The notes: generated from the sequence alone by a model not told the origin. Positions 51,712-61,468 are shown, counted from the first letter of the stretch. The stretch: DNA of 64,000 nucleotides from Flavobacterium gelatinilyticum (GCF_027111295.1 NZ_CP114287.1:1612001-1676000); one strand, 5' to 3'. A program made the numbers and translations.

Positions 51712-53226
51712 ATGAGAAAAAAATTCTTTATCTACGGATTTTTATTGTTTCTAATTGTTGCCGCAATTTATTACTACACCGGAAGAGGTTATCTTCTTGT
51801 GTTTATCATTCCTGTTTTACTGATTGTGGGGGCTTATAACGCATCACAAAAAAAACATGCTATTTTAAGAAATTTTCCGGTTTTGGGTTATTTCAGATAT
51901 TTATTTGAAATGATTGCACCAGAAATTCAGCAGTATTTTATAGAAAGATCGACTGACGGAAAACCTTTCTCCAGAAACCAGCGTTCACTGGTTTATCAAA
52001 GAGCCAAAAATATCGATTCAAGCACTCCTTTTGGAACACAGCAAAACCTGAATACCGAAAGCTATGAAGGAATCAAACATTCTATTTTTCCGGCAAAAGT
52101 AAATGAAGAATTACCTCGTGTTCTGGTAGGCGGAAAAGACTGTAAGCAGCCATACAATGCTTCTTTGTTTAATGTTTCGGCCATGAGTTTTGGTTCATTG
52201 AGCGAACATGCTGTACGTGCTATAAATCTGGGTGCTAAAAAAGGAAATTTCTATCAGAATACAGGCGAAGGTGGTTTAACTGATTTTCATTTAGAAGGCG
52301 GAGGCGATATAACCTGGCAGATTGGTACCGGATATTTTGGGTGTCGTGATGCCGAAGGAAATTTTAGTCCTGAAAAATTCTCAGAAAAAGCGAATCTGCC
52401 AAATGTAAAAATGATCGAAATCAAACTTTCTCAGGGAGCAAAACCAGGTCACGGAGGTGTGCTTCCGGCAGCGAAAAACACCGAGCAGATTGCCAAAATC
52501 AGAGGAGTTATACCTCACACCATGATTCTTTCTCCTCCGGGTCATACCGCTTTTTCGGATTCAAAAGGATTAATTCGTTTTGTAAAACAATTACGAGAGC
52601 TGTCAAACGGAAAACCAATTGGTTTTAAATTATGTATTGGAAACACAGCCGAATTTGAAGCGATCTGTCACGAAATGATTGCCGAAGACACGTATCCGGA
52701 TTTCATTACTGTTGACGGTGCCGAAGGCGGGACCGGTGCCGCACCTCTTGAATTTGCTGATGGTGTGGGAATGCCGTTTGAACCTGCTTTGATTTTTGTA
52801 AATAAAACACTAACTGCTTTAAACATTCGTGATAAGATACGCATTATAGGAAGCGGGAAAATTATTTCAGGATATTCTATCTTGCACGCTATTGCTTTAG
52901 GAGCCGATATGTGCAACAGCGCACGTGGTTTTATGTTCTCTTTAGGCTGTATTCAGGCTTTAAGATGTCATAATAACGAATGCCCGACAGGAGTTGCTAC
53001 ACAAAATAAAATGCTGATGAAAGGTTTGGTTGTAACCGATAAATCAGATCGTGTCTATCATTTTCATAAAAATACGCTTCATGCAGCAAACGAACTTTTG
53101 GCAGCAGCCGGAAAAACATCATTTGCCGATGTCGACATTAATATCTTTATGCGAGGTGATGAATTTACCAATTTATCAGAGTTGTATTTCCCTGATAACT
53201 TAACAAACGTTACCAAACGAAATTAA
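51712..53226 (+). CDS. FMN-binding glutamate synthase-like protein, membrane-anchored
   Basis: 504 residues. Two short N-terminal helices (FFIYGFLLFLIVAAIYYY and LLVFIIPVLLIVGAY) precede a glutamate-synthase alpha-type TIM barrel. FMN and Fe-S regions include VSAMSFGSLSEHAVRA, GAKPGHGGVLPA, VDGAEGGTGAAP and the Cys motif LRCHNNECPTGVATQ. No glutamine amidotransferase domain is present, so this is the stand-alone GltB-like family of unknown electron donor and substrate. Flanked by a terminator. Confidence 0.92.
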   Translation: MRKKFFIYGFLLFLIVAAIYYYTGRGYLLVFIIPVLLIVGAYNASQKKHAILRNFPVLGYFRYLFEMIAPEIQQYFIERSTDGKPFSRNQRSLVYQRAKNIDSSTPFGTQQNLNTESYEGIKHSIFPAKVNEELPRVLVGGKDCKQPYNASLFNVSAMSFGSLSEHAVRAINLGAKKGNFYQNTGEGGLTDFHLEGGGDITWQIGTGYFGCRDAEGNFSPEKFSEKANLPNVKMIEIKLSQGAKPGHGGVLPAAKNTEQIAKIRGVIPHTMILSPPGHTAFSDSKGLIRFVKQLRELSNGKPIGFKLCIGNTAEFEAICHEMIAEDTYPDFITVDGAEGGTGAAPLEFADGVGMPFEPALIFVNKTLTALNIRDKIRIIGSGKIISGYSILHAIALGADMCNSARGFMFSLGCIQALRCHNNECPTGVATQNKMLMKGLVVTDKSDRVYHFHKNTLHAANELLAAAGKTSFADVDINIFMRGDEFTNLSELYFPDNLTNVTKRN

Positions 53227-53230
53227 AACA

Positions 53231-53265
53231 AAAAGGCCTCTTTGAATACACAAAGAGGCATTTTT
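53231..53265 (+). terminator. Intrinsic terminator
   Basis: The stem GCCTCTTTG/CAAAGAGGC followed by ATTTTTC lies just after the FMN protein gene and before the convergent lipoprotein gene. Confidence 0.8.
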
Positions 53266-53285
53266 CATTTATAGCAGCTGCTAAA

Positions 53286-53720
53286 TTAAAGTTTTGCAGT
53301 TTCTTTATTTGGTTCCGAATCTTTTTCTAAAACTGCCAGTTCTTCTTTATTTACTAATTGCTGTGCCAAAATAGCATTATTATAAGCTAAAAAGTAAACA
53401 TCAAACGTTACGCCTTCATCTATTAAGGAAGCAGAAATCTGGTCATTTTTAATCATTTCTCTCAATAAATCAGGGAATGATTCTTTGTATGTAGCTCTGT
53501 TTGAATCGTTTTCTTCTAAATTCGTTTCGATTCGTATTTCAATTTTGTTGTCTTTTAAAGAAGCTTTTGCTGCCGTACTTACAATACCGTATCCTTTAAT
53601 AGACGATGAATTATTGTATTCACTTACATGTTCCTGAATTTTCTGCTTGGTGTTTTTACAACTTACCAGCAGTAATGCAAAAGCAAATACAAATGCGATT
53701 TGGGTAATTTTTTTGATCAT
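53286..53720 (-). CDS. Small lipoprotein, paralogue A of a tandem pair
   Basis: 144 residues. Lipoprotein signal (FAFALLLVSCKNTKQK, Cys21) and a compact alpha/beta domain with NKIEIRIETNLEENDSNRA and DEGVTFDVYFLAYNN. It is clearly homologous to the next upstream gene over its full length, with an extra C-terminal 15 or so residues (EKDSEPNKETAKL). Function unknown. It has its own predicted -7 box, so the two copies are probably expressed separately. Confidence 0.75.
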   Translation of the reverse strand: MIKKITQIAFVFAFALLLVSCKNTKQKIQEHVSEYNNSSSIKGYGIVSTAAKASLKDNKIEIRIETNLEENDSNRATYKESFPDLLREMIKNDQISASLIDEGVTFDVYFLAYNNAILAQQLVNKEELAVLEKDSEPNKETAKL

Positions 53721-53751
53721 AGTTTTTGGTTTTATAGTTAAACTTGTAACT

Positions 53752-53759
53752 CAAACATA
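53752..53759 (-). promoter_or_regulatory. Predicted -7 box (TATGTTTG)
   Basis: An exact TAnnTTTG match on the minus strand, 32 bp before the start of paralogue A. Confidence 0.4.
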
Positions 53760-53971
53760 GTGAACTTTTAACACAAAAACAATATCACAAAACAAAAGTT
53801 AATTATGTAATTATTTAACTACAAGTAAGTTAAATAAAAAACAGATCTTTAAAATATTAACAAAACAAAAGCTATGTTTCAATAATTTATTTCAGAATTT
53901 TTTCCTTGAAAAAACTCTTTTTAAACAAACTCAAACTTAGAAATGCTGCCTAAAAAGCTGAAATTCAGTTA

Positions 53972-54376
53972 TTACTTTAACAATTCCGGCAAAGTTTCTT
54001 TATTTACAACTTCTTTTAACAGAACTGTATTATCATCAGCCAGATAATAAACATGAAATTGTACTCCCTCATTTACTAGTTCTGTAAAAATCGGATCTCT
54101 ATCTGCAACCTGTTTCAACAGTGCCGGAAAAGCCGTATTTGCTTTTACCTTATTTGCTTCATTTTGTTCTAAAGCCGTTTCAAACCGCAATTCGATTTTA
54201 TTGTCGTTTATATATCCTCTTGCAGTAGTAAGGGTAACATCTTCAGCTTTAAAACTTGCTGCTGTGCTTTTATAAGTTGTTACATATTCCTGAAGTTTTT
54301 GTTTGGTGTTTTTACAGCTTATCAGCATTAAAACCAGAATAAACGATGCGGTGATTTGAATAATTTTCTTTATCAT
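53972..54376 (-). CDS. Small lipoprotein, paralogue B of a tandem pair
   Basis: 134 residues, same plan as its downstream neighbour. Signal ending LVLMLISCKNTKQKLQE, then NDNKIELRFETALEQNEANK and NEGVQFHVYYLADDNTVLLKEVVNKETLPELL. The shared positions are spread along the whole sequence, showing an old tandem duplication rather than a recent copy. Function unknown; the domain looks like a small secreted effector or stress-type lipoprotein. Confidence 0.75.
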   Translation of the reverse strand: MIKKIIQITASFILVLMLISCKNTKQKLQEYVTTYKSTAASFKAEDVTLTTARGYINDNKIELRFETALEQNEANKVKANTAFPALLKQVADRDPIFTELVNEGVQFHVYYLADDNTVLLKEVVNKETLPELLK

Positions 54377-54645
54377 AATTTTACAATTTTTTATTTTAGA
54401 TTTTGAAGTCCTAAAAGTGCTTCAAGATAGTAATAATCGGTGTAATTTAGAGAACAATCTGATTACCAATAAAAAATAAAGCCACAAATTACGGGAAGGA
54501 ATTTTGTTTTCGTCTGCTTGTTGTTTTTTGCAGATAGGTATTTCTTTTTGTCAAAGTTTTAGAACTTTAACAAAGAGAAAAAAACAAAGAACAAAAAAAT
54601 CAAAAGATTCATCGTAAATTTACATCATCAAAATCAAAACTAATT

Positions 54646-55044
54646 TTGAATACATCCAGAGTATTATATTCTATTCTATTTCTGTCGGTTATCTTTCTTG
54701 GAATTCTTTCCAGAAAAACATCATTGGTTCCGTTATGGATTGGGGATTCATTGTATGCTATCATGATTTTTCTGTTGTTTCGCATTTTCTTTCCGCACAA
54801 AAAAGCATCCCATATAATACTATTTTCTTTAGGAACCTGTTATTGTATAGAGTTTTTACAGCTTTATCAGGGTGCCTGGATGATCGAACTCAGAAAAACA
54901 CTCTTTGGCAGATATGTTTTAGGTCAGGGCTTTTTATGGTCAGACATACTGGCTTATACAACAGGAATATTTTTTATCTTTTTAATCGAAAAAATCATTT
55001 TAAAATACCACACTTATGAAACTCGTTTTCGCTTCAAACAATAA
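54646..55044 (+). CDS. DUF2809/VanZ-like membrane protein, TTG start
   Basis: 132 residues with four hydrophobic segments ([73 protein letters not shown]). [12 protein letters not shown] and EFLQLYQ are features of DUF2809 proteins. No ATG is available; TTG at 54646 is the best start although the frame is open further upstream. It overlaps the rdgB start by 29 bp, so the two genes are translationally coupled. Confidence 0.75.
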   Translation: MNTSRVLYSILFLSVIFLGILSRKTSLVPLWIGDSLYAIMIFLLFRIFFPHKKASHIILFSLGTCYCIEFLQLYQGAWMIELRKTLFGRYVLGQGFLWSDILAYTTGIFFIFLIEKIILKYHTYETRFRFKQ

Positions 55045-55594
55045 AAATAAAATCAAAGAAATTCAAAGCATCCTGAACGGATCTATACAATTATTAAGTC
55101 TTGAAGATATCGGCTGTCATGAAGAAATTCCGGAAACAGCTGATACAATTGAAGGCAATGCTGTTTTAAAAGCCAATTATGTGACCGAAAAATATGGTTA
55201 TGATTGTTTTGCCGATGACACAGGATTAGAAGTAAAGGCCTTAAACGGAGAACCTGGCGTTTATTCGGCAAGATATGCCGGAGAACAAAAAAATGCCGAT
55301 GATAATATGGACAAACTTCTTGAAGCATTAAAAAATGAAAAAAATCGAAGTGCCCAGTTTAAAACTGTTATAGCTTTAAATTTAGATGGTGAACAGCATC
55401 TTTTTACAGGTCTTGCAAAAGGTGAGATTACCCTAGAAAAATCGGGTACTAACGGCTTTGGATACGACCCGATATTTCAGCCGGAGGCATATTCTGAAAC
55501 TTTTGCCGAATTGGCTTCGGAAATCAAAAATACCATCAGCCATCGCGCAAAAGCCACTGAGCAACTTATTGATTATCTGAACGCAAGAAAATAA
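55016..55594 (+). CDS. rdgB: Non-canonical purine NTP pyrophosphatase (RdgB/HAM1)
   Basis: 192 residues, normal size. It hydrolyses dITP, ITP and XTP to keep deaminated purines out of DNA and RNA. Signatures are [12 protein letters not shown] at the N-terminus, [25 protein letters not shown] (trimmed here: [18 protein letters not shown]), GFGYDPIF and the C-terminal SHRAKA. It overlaps the end of the DUF2809 gene by 29 bp. Confidence 0.96.
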   Translation: MKLVFASNNKNKIKEIQSILNGSIQLLSLEDIGCHEEIPETADTIEGNAVLKANYVTEKYGYDCFADDTGLEVKALNGEPGVYSARYAGEQKNADDNMDKLLEALKNEKNRSAQFKTVIALNLDGEQHLFTGLAKGEITLEKSGTNGFGYDPIFQPEAYSETFAELASEIKNTISHRAKATEQLIDYLNARK

Positions 55595-55769
55595 TTGTTC
55601 AAAATACAACATTTTACTATACAAATTTGATATTTGACGACGTTTTTTCTGCATCAATTCTCAAATTTATTTAAAAAATGATTTTACATAAAATATAACT
55701 TTTTGATAATCAAATCATAACAAATCTATAATTATTAATAGAGCATTAGCATATCTAAATAATTAACAT

Positions 55770-55777
55770 TAATTTTG
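55770..55777 (+). promoter_or_regulatory. Predicted -7 box (TAATTTTG)
   Basis: An exact TAnnTTTG match 22 bp before the chosen helicase start. An earlier TTG start at 55775 would lie inside it. Confidence 0.5.
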
Positions 55778-55798
55778 CACCCTATTTTAAATTCACAT

Positions 55799-57694
55799 AT
55801 GAACAAATTTGAACAATTAGGATTGAATGAATCGTTACTGAAGGCGATTTTAGATCTAGGATTTGAAAATCCGTCAGAGGTACAGGAAAAGGCGATTCCC
55901 CTATTATTGGAAAAAGACACAGATATGGTTGCGTTGGCTCAAACAGGGACAGGGAAAACGGCAGCTTTCGGTTTTCCGCTAATTCAAAAAATTGATGCCG
56001 ACAACAGAAATACACAAGCATTAGTTTTATCGCCAACACGCGAACTTTGTTTACAGATTACCAACGAACTTAAAAACTACTCAAAATACGAAAAAGGTAT
56101 TAATGTGGTAGCAGTTTACGGAGGAGCTAGTATTACAGAGCAGGCAAGAGAAATAAAAAGAGGTGCACAAATCATCGTTGCAACTCCGGGAAGAATGCAG
56201 GACATGATTAACAGAGGCTTAGTTAACATTAAAAACATAGATTACTGTGTGCTTGATGAGGCTGACGAGATGTTAAACATGGGATTTTATGATGATATCG
56301 TATCTATTTTATCAGATACACCAGACGAAAAAAGCACATGGTTGTTCTCTGCAACAATGCCGCAAGAGGTTGCGAGAATTGCAAAACAATTCATGAGCGA
56401 ACCTTTAGAGATTACTGTTGGAGCCAAAAACTCAGGTTCTTCTACAGTTTCTCACGAATTCTATTTAGTAAATGCACGTGATCGTTACGAAGCGTTAAAA
56501 CGTTTAGCCGATGCTAATCCGGACATTTTCTCTGTAGTTTTCTGTCGTACAAAAAGAGATACTCAGGCTATTGCCGAAAAATTAATCGAAGACGGATACA
56601 GTGCTGCGGCTCTTCATGGAGATTTATCTCAGGCACAGCGTGACGGTGTAATGAAATCTTTCCGAGGCAGACAAATTCAGATGCTTGTTGCTACTGACGT
56701 TGCTGCTCGTGGTATTGACGTTGATAACGTAACTCACGTTGTTAACTATCAATTACCAGACGAGATCGAAACGTACAATCACCGTTCTGGACGTACCGGT
56801 AGAGCAGGAAAATTAGGAACTTCTATTGTTATAGTTACAAAGAGTGAGTTACGTAAAATTTCTTCTATCGAAAGAATCATCAAACAAAAGTTTGTTGAAA
56901 AAACAATCCCGTCCGGAATTGAAATCTGCGAAATTCAGTTATTACACTTAGCAAACAAAATTAAAGATACTGAGGTTGATCACGAAATCGACAACTATTT
57001 ACCGGCTATCAACAATGTTCTTGAAGACTTATCTAAAGAAGAGTTGATCAAGAAAATGGTTTCGGTAGAATTTAACCGTTTCATCACGTATTACAAAAAG
57101 AACAGAGATATTTCAGTTCAGTCTTCTGGTGAAAGACGCGAAAGAGGTGATTCTGAGCCAAGAGAATTCAACAACAACGGAGCAGTTCGTTATTTTGTAA
57201 ACATTGGTTCAAGAGACAACTTTGACTGGATGTCATTAAAAGACTACTTAAAAGAAACATTAGACTTAGGCCGTGATGACGTTTTCAAAGTTGATGTAAA
57301 AGAAGGTTTCTCTTTCTTCAATACAGATCCTGAGCATACTGATAAAGTTATGGATATTTTAAACAACGTTCAGTTAGAAGGACGTCGTATTAATGTTGAA
57401 ATTTCTAAAAATGACGGCGGCGGAAGACGCGATCACAACAACCGCGGCGGAAGACGTAATTCAGGCGATTCAAGAAGAGAAGGAAATTTCGCTCCAAGAC
57501 GCGAAGGTTCAGGAGGTTTTAGAAGCGACAGAAACTCATCTTCAAGAGAAGGAGGTTTCAGAAGTGACAGAAATTCATCAAATTCAAGAAGAGACGGAGG
57601 TTTTAAAAGAAACGAAGGAGGTTCAGACAGAGCACCAAGACGTTCTGAAAGCTTTGGCGATTCGTCAAGACCAAGAAGACCAAGAAGAGATTAA
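55799..57694 (+). CDS. DEAD-box RNA helicase, DeaD/CsdA type, with DbpA-like domain and RGG-like tail
   Basis: 631 residues from MNKFEQLGL. All helicase motifs are intact: the Q-motif region, AQTGTGKTAAF (I), PTRELC (Ia), TPGR (Ib), VLDEADEML (II), SAT (III), TDVAARGIDV (V) and HRSGRTGR (VI). A DbpA-type RNA-binding domain follows (about 465-545; VRYFVNIGSRDNFDW). The last 80 residues are a Gly/Arg/Ser-rich low-complexity tail with a repeated GGFRSDRNSS unit. Likely role in ribosome assembly or mRNA unwinding in the cold. Codon use in the core (many optimal codons) suggests high expression. Confidence 0.96.
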   Translation: MNKFEQLGLNESLLKAILDLGFENPSEVQEKAIPLLLEKDTDMVALAQTGTGKTAAFGFPLIQKIDADNRNTQALVLSPTRELCLQITNELKNYSKYEKGINVVAVYGGASITEQAREIKRGAQIIVATPGRMQDMINRGLVNIKNIDYCVLDEADEMLNMGFYDDIVSILSDTPDEKSTWLFSATMPQEVARIAKQFMSEPLEITVGAKNSGSSTVSHEFYLVNARDRYEALKRLADANPDIFSVVFCRTKRDTQAIAEKLIEDGYSAAALHGDLSQAQRDGVMKSFRGRQIQMLVATDVAARGIDVDNVTHVVNYQLPDEIETYNHRSGRTGRAGKLGTSIVIVTKSELRKISSIERIIKQKFVEKTIPSGIEICEIQLLHLANKIKDTEVDHEIDNYLPAINNVLEDLSKEELIKKMVSVEFNRFITYYKKNRDISVQSSGERRERGDSEPREFNNNGAVRYFVNIGSRDNFDWMSLKDYLKETLDLGRDDVFKVDVKEGFSFFNTDPEHTDKVMDILNNVQLEGRRINVEISKNDGGGRRDHNNRGGRRNSGDSRREGNFAPRREGSGGFRSDRNSSSREGGFRSDRNSSNSRRDGGFKRNEGGSDRAPRRSESFGDSSRPRRPRRD

Positions 57695-57730
57695 TCCTCT
57701 CTGTTAATTTTCTTATAATTATATTCACAG

Positions 57731-57798
57731 ACTGCGAAATATTTAATCTTGATTTACTACTTTTAGTGCTTTAAATCAGGATATGAAATATTTCGCAG
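57731..57798 (+). promoter_or_regulatory. Leader hairpin enclosing a start codon
   Basis: ACTGCGAAATATTT (57731-57744) is perfectly complementary to AAATATTTCGCAGT (57785-57798), the first codons of the next gene, and TGATTTA pairs with TAAATCA further in. The ATG lies at the inner edge of the stem, so folding of the RNA should block initiation. Confidence 0.65.
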
Positions 57799-58556
57799 TT
57801 TTATTTTTTTTACTATTCACCGCCATTACTTTTGCACAAGACACTGAGTCTCTTACTCCGCAAAGAGTTTCCGGTTACATCATAAACGATGATAGTAAAC
57901 AGCCTCTTCCAAACGTAAATATCATTAACACCAACAAAGTACGTGGTGCAAAATCAGATTCAAAAGGATATTTTGAAATTGATGTACAGGTCAATGATAC
58001 TATTCATTTTTCTTTACTGGGGTTTCAGTCACTTAGAATCAGAGTAACAAATGACTGGATAAAAAATAAAGTAACCCGAATTCAGCTTACTGAAAAAGCG
58101 ATTGCACTTGAAGAGGTAATTATTGCTCCTTTCAGCCTTACAGGCTATCTTGAAATCGATTCAAAATTAATTCCAACCAAAGAAAACTACCGCTACAGTA
58201 TCTCAGGTCTTACACAAGGTTATGAGGCCGGTGAATATTCTCCAAACGCTTTCGGAAAAGTACTGGGTTCTATTTTTAATCCTGCAGATATGCTGTATAA
58301 TTTTTTTGGAAAAAATGGAAAAGAGCTTAAAAAGCTTAAAGACATGAAAAAAGACGATACAATCAGGAATCTCTTAGAAACCAAATATGATCGCGAAACC
58401 ATAGCAGTGCTTTTAGGAATAAGTAAAGATGAAATACCAGATATTTTACAGCGATGCAGTTATTCTGATGCTTTTATACAAACTGCAAACGACTTACAGA
58501 TTTTAGATGCCATAAGCGGCTGTTACGAACAATATAAAGTACTTAAGAGAAATTAG
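57783..58556 (+). CDS. Secreted carboxypeptidase-regulatory-like (CarboxypepD_reg) protein
   Basis: 257 residues with a signal peptide (FAVLFFLLFTAITFAQ). An N-terminal beta-sandwich of the carboxypeptidase regulatory-like family (RVSGYIINDDSKQPLPNV, GYFEIDVQVNDTIHFSLLGF) is followed by an alpha-helical C-terminal half with KDMKKDDTIRNLLETKYDR and GISKDEIPDILQRC. Such proteins often partner outer-membrane receptors or are cell-surface adaptors. No peptidase is present. Its start codon is buried in a predicted leader hairpin. Confidence 0.8.
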   Translation: MKYFAVLFFLLFTAITFAQDTESLTPQRVSGYIINDDSKQPLPNVNIINTNKVRGAKSDSKGYFEIDVQVNDTIHFSLLGFQSLRIRVTNDWIKNKVTRIQLTEKAIALEEVIIAPFSLTGYLEIDSKLIPTKENYRYSISGLTQGYEAGEYSPNAFGKVLGSIFNPADMLYNFFGKNGKELKKLKDMKKDDTIRNLLETKYDRETIAVLLGISKDEIPDILQRCSYSDAFIQTANDLQILDAISGCYEQYKVLKRN

Positions 58557-58558
58557 CA

Positions 58559-58691
58559 CTCAGTCTCAGTGGTCCGTTTTTAGTGACCCTAATCTATAAA
58601 TAAAAAAGGGAAGCAATCTGCAATGATTACTTCCCTTTTTATATTTTATGTACTAATTTTTAAGCTTTTTATCCCGACCAGAGACTGAACA
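58559..58691. repeat. Inverted repeat flanking a terminator
   Basis: TCAGTCTCAGTGGTC (58559-58574 region) and GACCAGAGACTGA (58677-58690 region) are imperfectly complementary and frame the terminator. The GAAAACAGAAAAC tail recalls the family near 8.8 kb. Confidence 0.45.
58602..58643. terminator. Intrinsic terminator between convergent genes
   Basis: AAAAAGGGAAGCAA pairs with TTACTTCCCTTTTT (one mismatch), with A and T runs suited to both strands. Confidence 0.8.
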
Positions 58692-58711
58692 CCGAGACAG
58701 AAAACAGAAAA

Positions 58712-60172
58712 CTATTTAGCCGGTATATTAGAAAGAATTTCCAATACGAATTTCCAGTATTTTTGAGCAGATGAAATACTTGCTCTTTCGTCTGGAGAGT
58801 GCGCTCCGTGAATAGTTGGTCCAAAAGAAATCATATCCATATCAGGATAATTTGTTCCTAAAATTCCGCATTCTAAACCTGCGTGACAAGCCACTACTTT
58901 TGGCTGTTCACCATTTTGTTTTTCGTAGATCTCTTTTAAAACTTCCAGTATTTCAGAATTTACATTTGGTGTCCATCCCGGATAAGAACCTGAAAGCTCT
59001 ACTTCACATCCAACCAATTCAAATGCAGAACGAAGTGAATTTGCTAAATCAAATTTTGAAGACTCAACAGAAGAACGGGTTAAGCATCCCACTAAAATTT
59101 CGCCGTCTTTAATAACAACTCTTGCAATATTGTTAGAAGTCTCTACCAAATCAGCCATATCAGCACTCATTCTGTAAACTCCATTATGAGCAGCATAAAT
59201 CGCTCTGATAATACCTTCCTGAACTCCTAAATCCATTACTTTTTCAGGTAAATCTGTTTTTACGATTTCTATAGAAAGGTTTGGCTCTGTTGTTTTATAT
59301 TCAGCTTTGATATCAGTAATTATTTCCTGCATATCATATACATACGCTTCATCAAACATCTGAGAAATGATTACTGTCGCTTTGCTTTCTCTTGGAATAG
59401 CATTTCTAAGGCTTCCTCCATTAATTTCTGCAATCTGCAAACCAAAGTTTTCAAATCCGTCAAATAACAAACGGTTCATGATTTTATTGGCATTTCCTAA
59501 ACCTTTATGAATATCCATTCCTGAATGTCCTCCATTTAAGCCTTTCACCGTAATGGTGTAACCAACAGAACCTTCCGGAACTTCTTCCTCATGATAGTTT
59601 CTAGTTGCAGTTACGTCGATTCCTCCGGCACATCCAATATCGATTTCATCATCTTCTTCTGTATCTAAATTCAAAAGTATCTGACCTTGCAAAATTCCTC
59701 CTTTAAGGTTTAATGCACCGGTCATTCCGGTTTCTTCATCAACTGTAAACAAAGCTTCGATCGCCGGATGCGGAATGTCTTTACTTTCCAGAATTGCCAT
59801 AATTGTGGCTACTCCTAACCCATTGTCAGCGCCTAATGTCGTACCTCTTGCACGAACCCAGTCACCATCAACATACATGTCGATTCCCTGAGTGTCGAAA
59901 TCAAAAACAGTATCCGCATTTTTTTGATGCACCATATCAAGGTGTCCCTGCATTACAATTGGTTTGCGGTTTTCCATTCCCGGAGTTGCCGGTTTTCTGA
60001 TGATTACGTTTCTGATTTCATCTTCAAAAGTTTCTAATCCCAGACTGTTACCAAAGCTTTTCATAAACTCGATAACACGCTCTTCTTTTTTAGACGGACG
60101 CGGAACGGCATTTAAATCTGCGAATTTGTTCCAAAGTGCTTTTGGTTCCAGATTTCTTACTTCTTGACTCAT
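58712..60172 (-). CDS. pepD: Aminoacyl-histidine dipeptidase, M20 family
   Basis: 486 residues, full length for PepD. Cytosolic di-zinc dipeptidase cutting Xaa-His peptides. Metal and catalytic regions are GHLDMVHQ (His/Asp), LGADNGLGVA (bridging Asp), DEETGMTGAL (general base Glu), IDIGCAGG, CHAGLECGIL and GAHSPDE. It has no signal peptide. A -7 box lies 36 bp upstream and a two-way terminator lies downstream, so it is a single transcription unit. Confidence 0.95.
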   Translation of the reverse strand: MSQEVRNLEPKALWNKFADLNAVPRPSKKEERVIEFMKSFGNSLGLETFEDEIRNVIIRKPATPGMENRKPIVMQGHLDMVHQKNADTVFDFDTQGIDMYVDGDWVRARGTTLGADNGLGVATIMAILESKDIPHPAIEALFTVDEETGMTGALNLKGGILQGQILLNLDTEEDDEIDIGCAGGIDVTATRNYHEEEVPEGSVGYTITVKGLNGGHSGMDIHKGLGNANKIMNRLLFDGFENFGLQIAEINGGSLRNAIPRESKATVIISQMFDEAYVYDMQEIITDIKAEYKTTEPNLSIEIVKTDLPEKVMDLGVQEGIIRAIYAAHNGVYRMSADMADLVETSNNIARVVIKDGEILVGCLTRSSVESSKFDLANSLRSAFELVGCEVELSGSYPGWTPNVNSEILEVLKEIYEKQNGEQPKVVACHAGLECGILGTNYPDMDMISFGPTIHGAHSPDERASISSAQKYWKFVLEILSNIPAK

Positions 60173-60207
60173 TTATATTTTGTTTGAAGTTTAACAATTA
60201 AGAATGC

Positions 60208-60215
60208 CAAAGTTA
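60208..60215 (-). promoter_or_regulatory. Predicted -7 box (TAACTTTG) for pepD
   Basis: An exact TAnnTTTG match on the minus strand. The rest of the gap to 60406 is A/T-rich and shows no gene. Confidence 0.45.
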
Positions 60216-60406
60216 CAAAGTTTCAGTTCTTTTTCGCCGCAAATTTCACGAATAAGCATTAATTATAGTCTACCGATGAATTGTGCCTGACGATACAAAA
60301 AAAATATTACTATCTATATGGTTTACATCCTATCATTCAATAATAATTTATAAAAATAACAGATACATATATTAAATTATTATTTTTATAAAAAAACACA
60401 ACATCC

Positions 60407-61468
60407 GTGAAACGAAAATATATCCTGCCTTTATTTCTTTTAGTTCAGATCATTTTTTATAAAATACTTCCGTTTTTTCCAGATTTTGTCGAAGGCTTTT
60501 ACAGCAATAATCTTTATATCAGAATTTCTCATTTTTCAAGAAATATTTTAGGCAAAATTCCGTTTTCTGTCGGCGATTGTATTTATGCCTTTTTGATTCT
60601 TTCTATTATAAGCTGGTTTTGGAAAATCCGCAAGACATGGAAAGCAGACTGGAGAGATCATCTTTTAAAGATAACGGGAAAAATTTCTGTTTTCTATTTT
60701 TTATTTCATCTGCTTTGGGCTTTCAATTATTATCGCGAGCCTCTCTTTCAAAAAATGACTATTAAGAGAGAATATACAGATGCTGAATTACTTGCTTTTA
60801 CAAAAAAACTAATTGTAAAGACTAATGAAATTCAATTGAAAATCACAAAAAACGACAGTGCAAAAGTGGTTCTTCCTTATAACCAAAAAGAAGTTTTCAA
60901 AATGAATTTAAACGGATACAACAATTTAACACAAGAGCATCCGTATTTTAAATATGAAATTTTAAGCATCAAAAAATCATTGTTCAGCGTTCCTTTAACT
61001 TACATGGGATTTGGCGGTTATTTAAATCCTTTTACCAACGAAGCGCAGGTTAATGATTTACTCCCGATGTACAATTTTCCAATGACAAGCGCACATGAAA
61101 TGGCACATCAGATTGGTTTTGCCAGCGAAAGCGAATGTAATTTTATAGGTGTGCTGGCATCTGTAAAAAACAACAATTTGTATTTTCAATATTCCGGTTA
61201 CAGTTTTACGCTGCGGTATTGCCTGGGAATCTGGAAAGCTAAAAACGAGAAGGTTTTTGATCAGCTAAAGAAACAGATAAACACCGGTATTTTGAAAAAT
61301 TATCAGGAAAGTCAGGACTTCTGGAAAAAATACGACACCTTTATTGACAAAGGTTTTCACTTTTTATATGACAGTTTTCTTAAAACCAACAATCAAAAAG
61401 ATGGTATGGAAAGCTACAGCAAGTTTATTGATCTTATGGTGAATTATTACAAAGGGAAAGATTTATAA
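60407..61468 (+). CDS. DUF3810 membrane protein with HExxH-like motif, GTG start
   Basis: 353 residues starting at GTG (no suitable ATG upstream). Three N-terminal hydrophobic segments (LFLLVQIIFYKILPFF, GDCIYAFLILSIISWFW, ISVFYFLFHLLWAFNYY) are followed by a large soluble domain with AHEMAHQIGFASESECNF, a zinc-metallopeptidase-type HEMAH motif with a downstream Glu (about residues 230-242). DUF3810 proteins are therefore suspected membrane proteases; no substrate is known. The ECF sigma factor gene starts 62 bp downstream. Confidence 0.85.
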   Translation: MKRKYILPLFLLVQIIFYKILPFFPDFVEGFYSNNLYIRISHFSRNILGKIPFSVGDCIYAFLILSIISWFWKIRKTWKADWRDHLLKITGKISVFYFLFHLLWAFNYYREPLFQKMTIKREYTDAELLAFTKKLIVKTNEIQLKITKNDSAKVVLPYNQKEVFKMNLNGYNNLTQEHPYFKYEILSIKKSLFSVPLTYMGFGGYLNPFTNEAQVNDLLPMYNFPMTSAHEMAHQIGFASESECNFIGVLASVKNNNLYFQYSGYSFTLRYCLGIWKAKNEKVFDQLKKQINTGILKNYQESQDFWKKYDTFIDKGFHFLYDSFLKTNNQKDGMESYSKFIDLMVNYYKGKDL

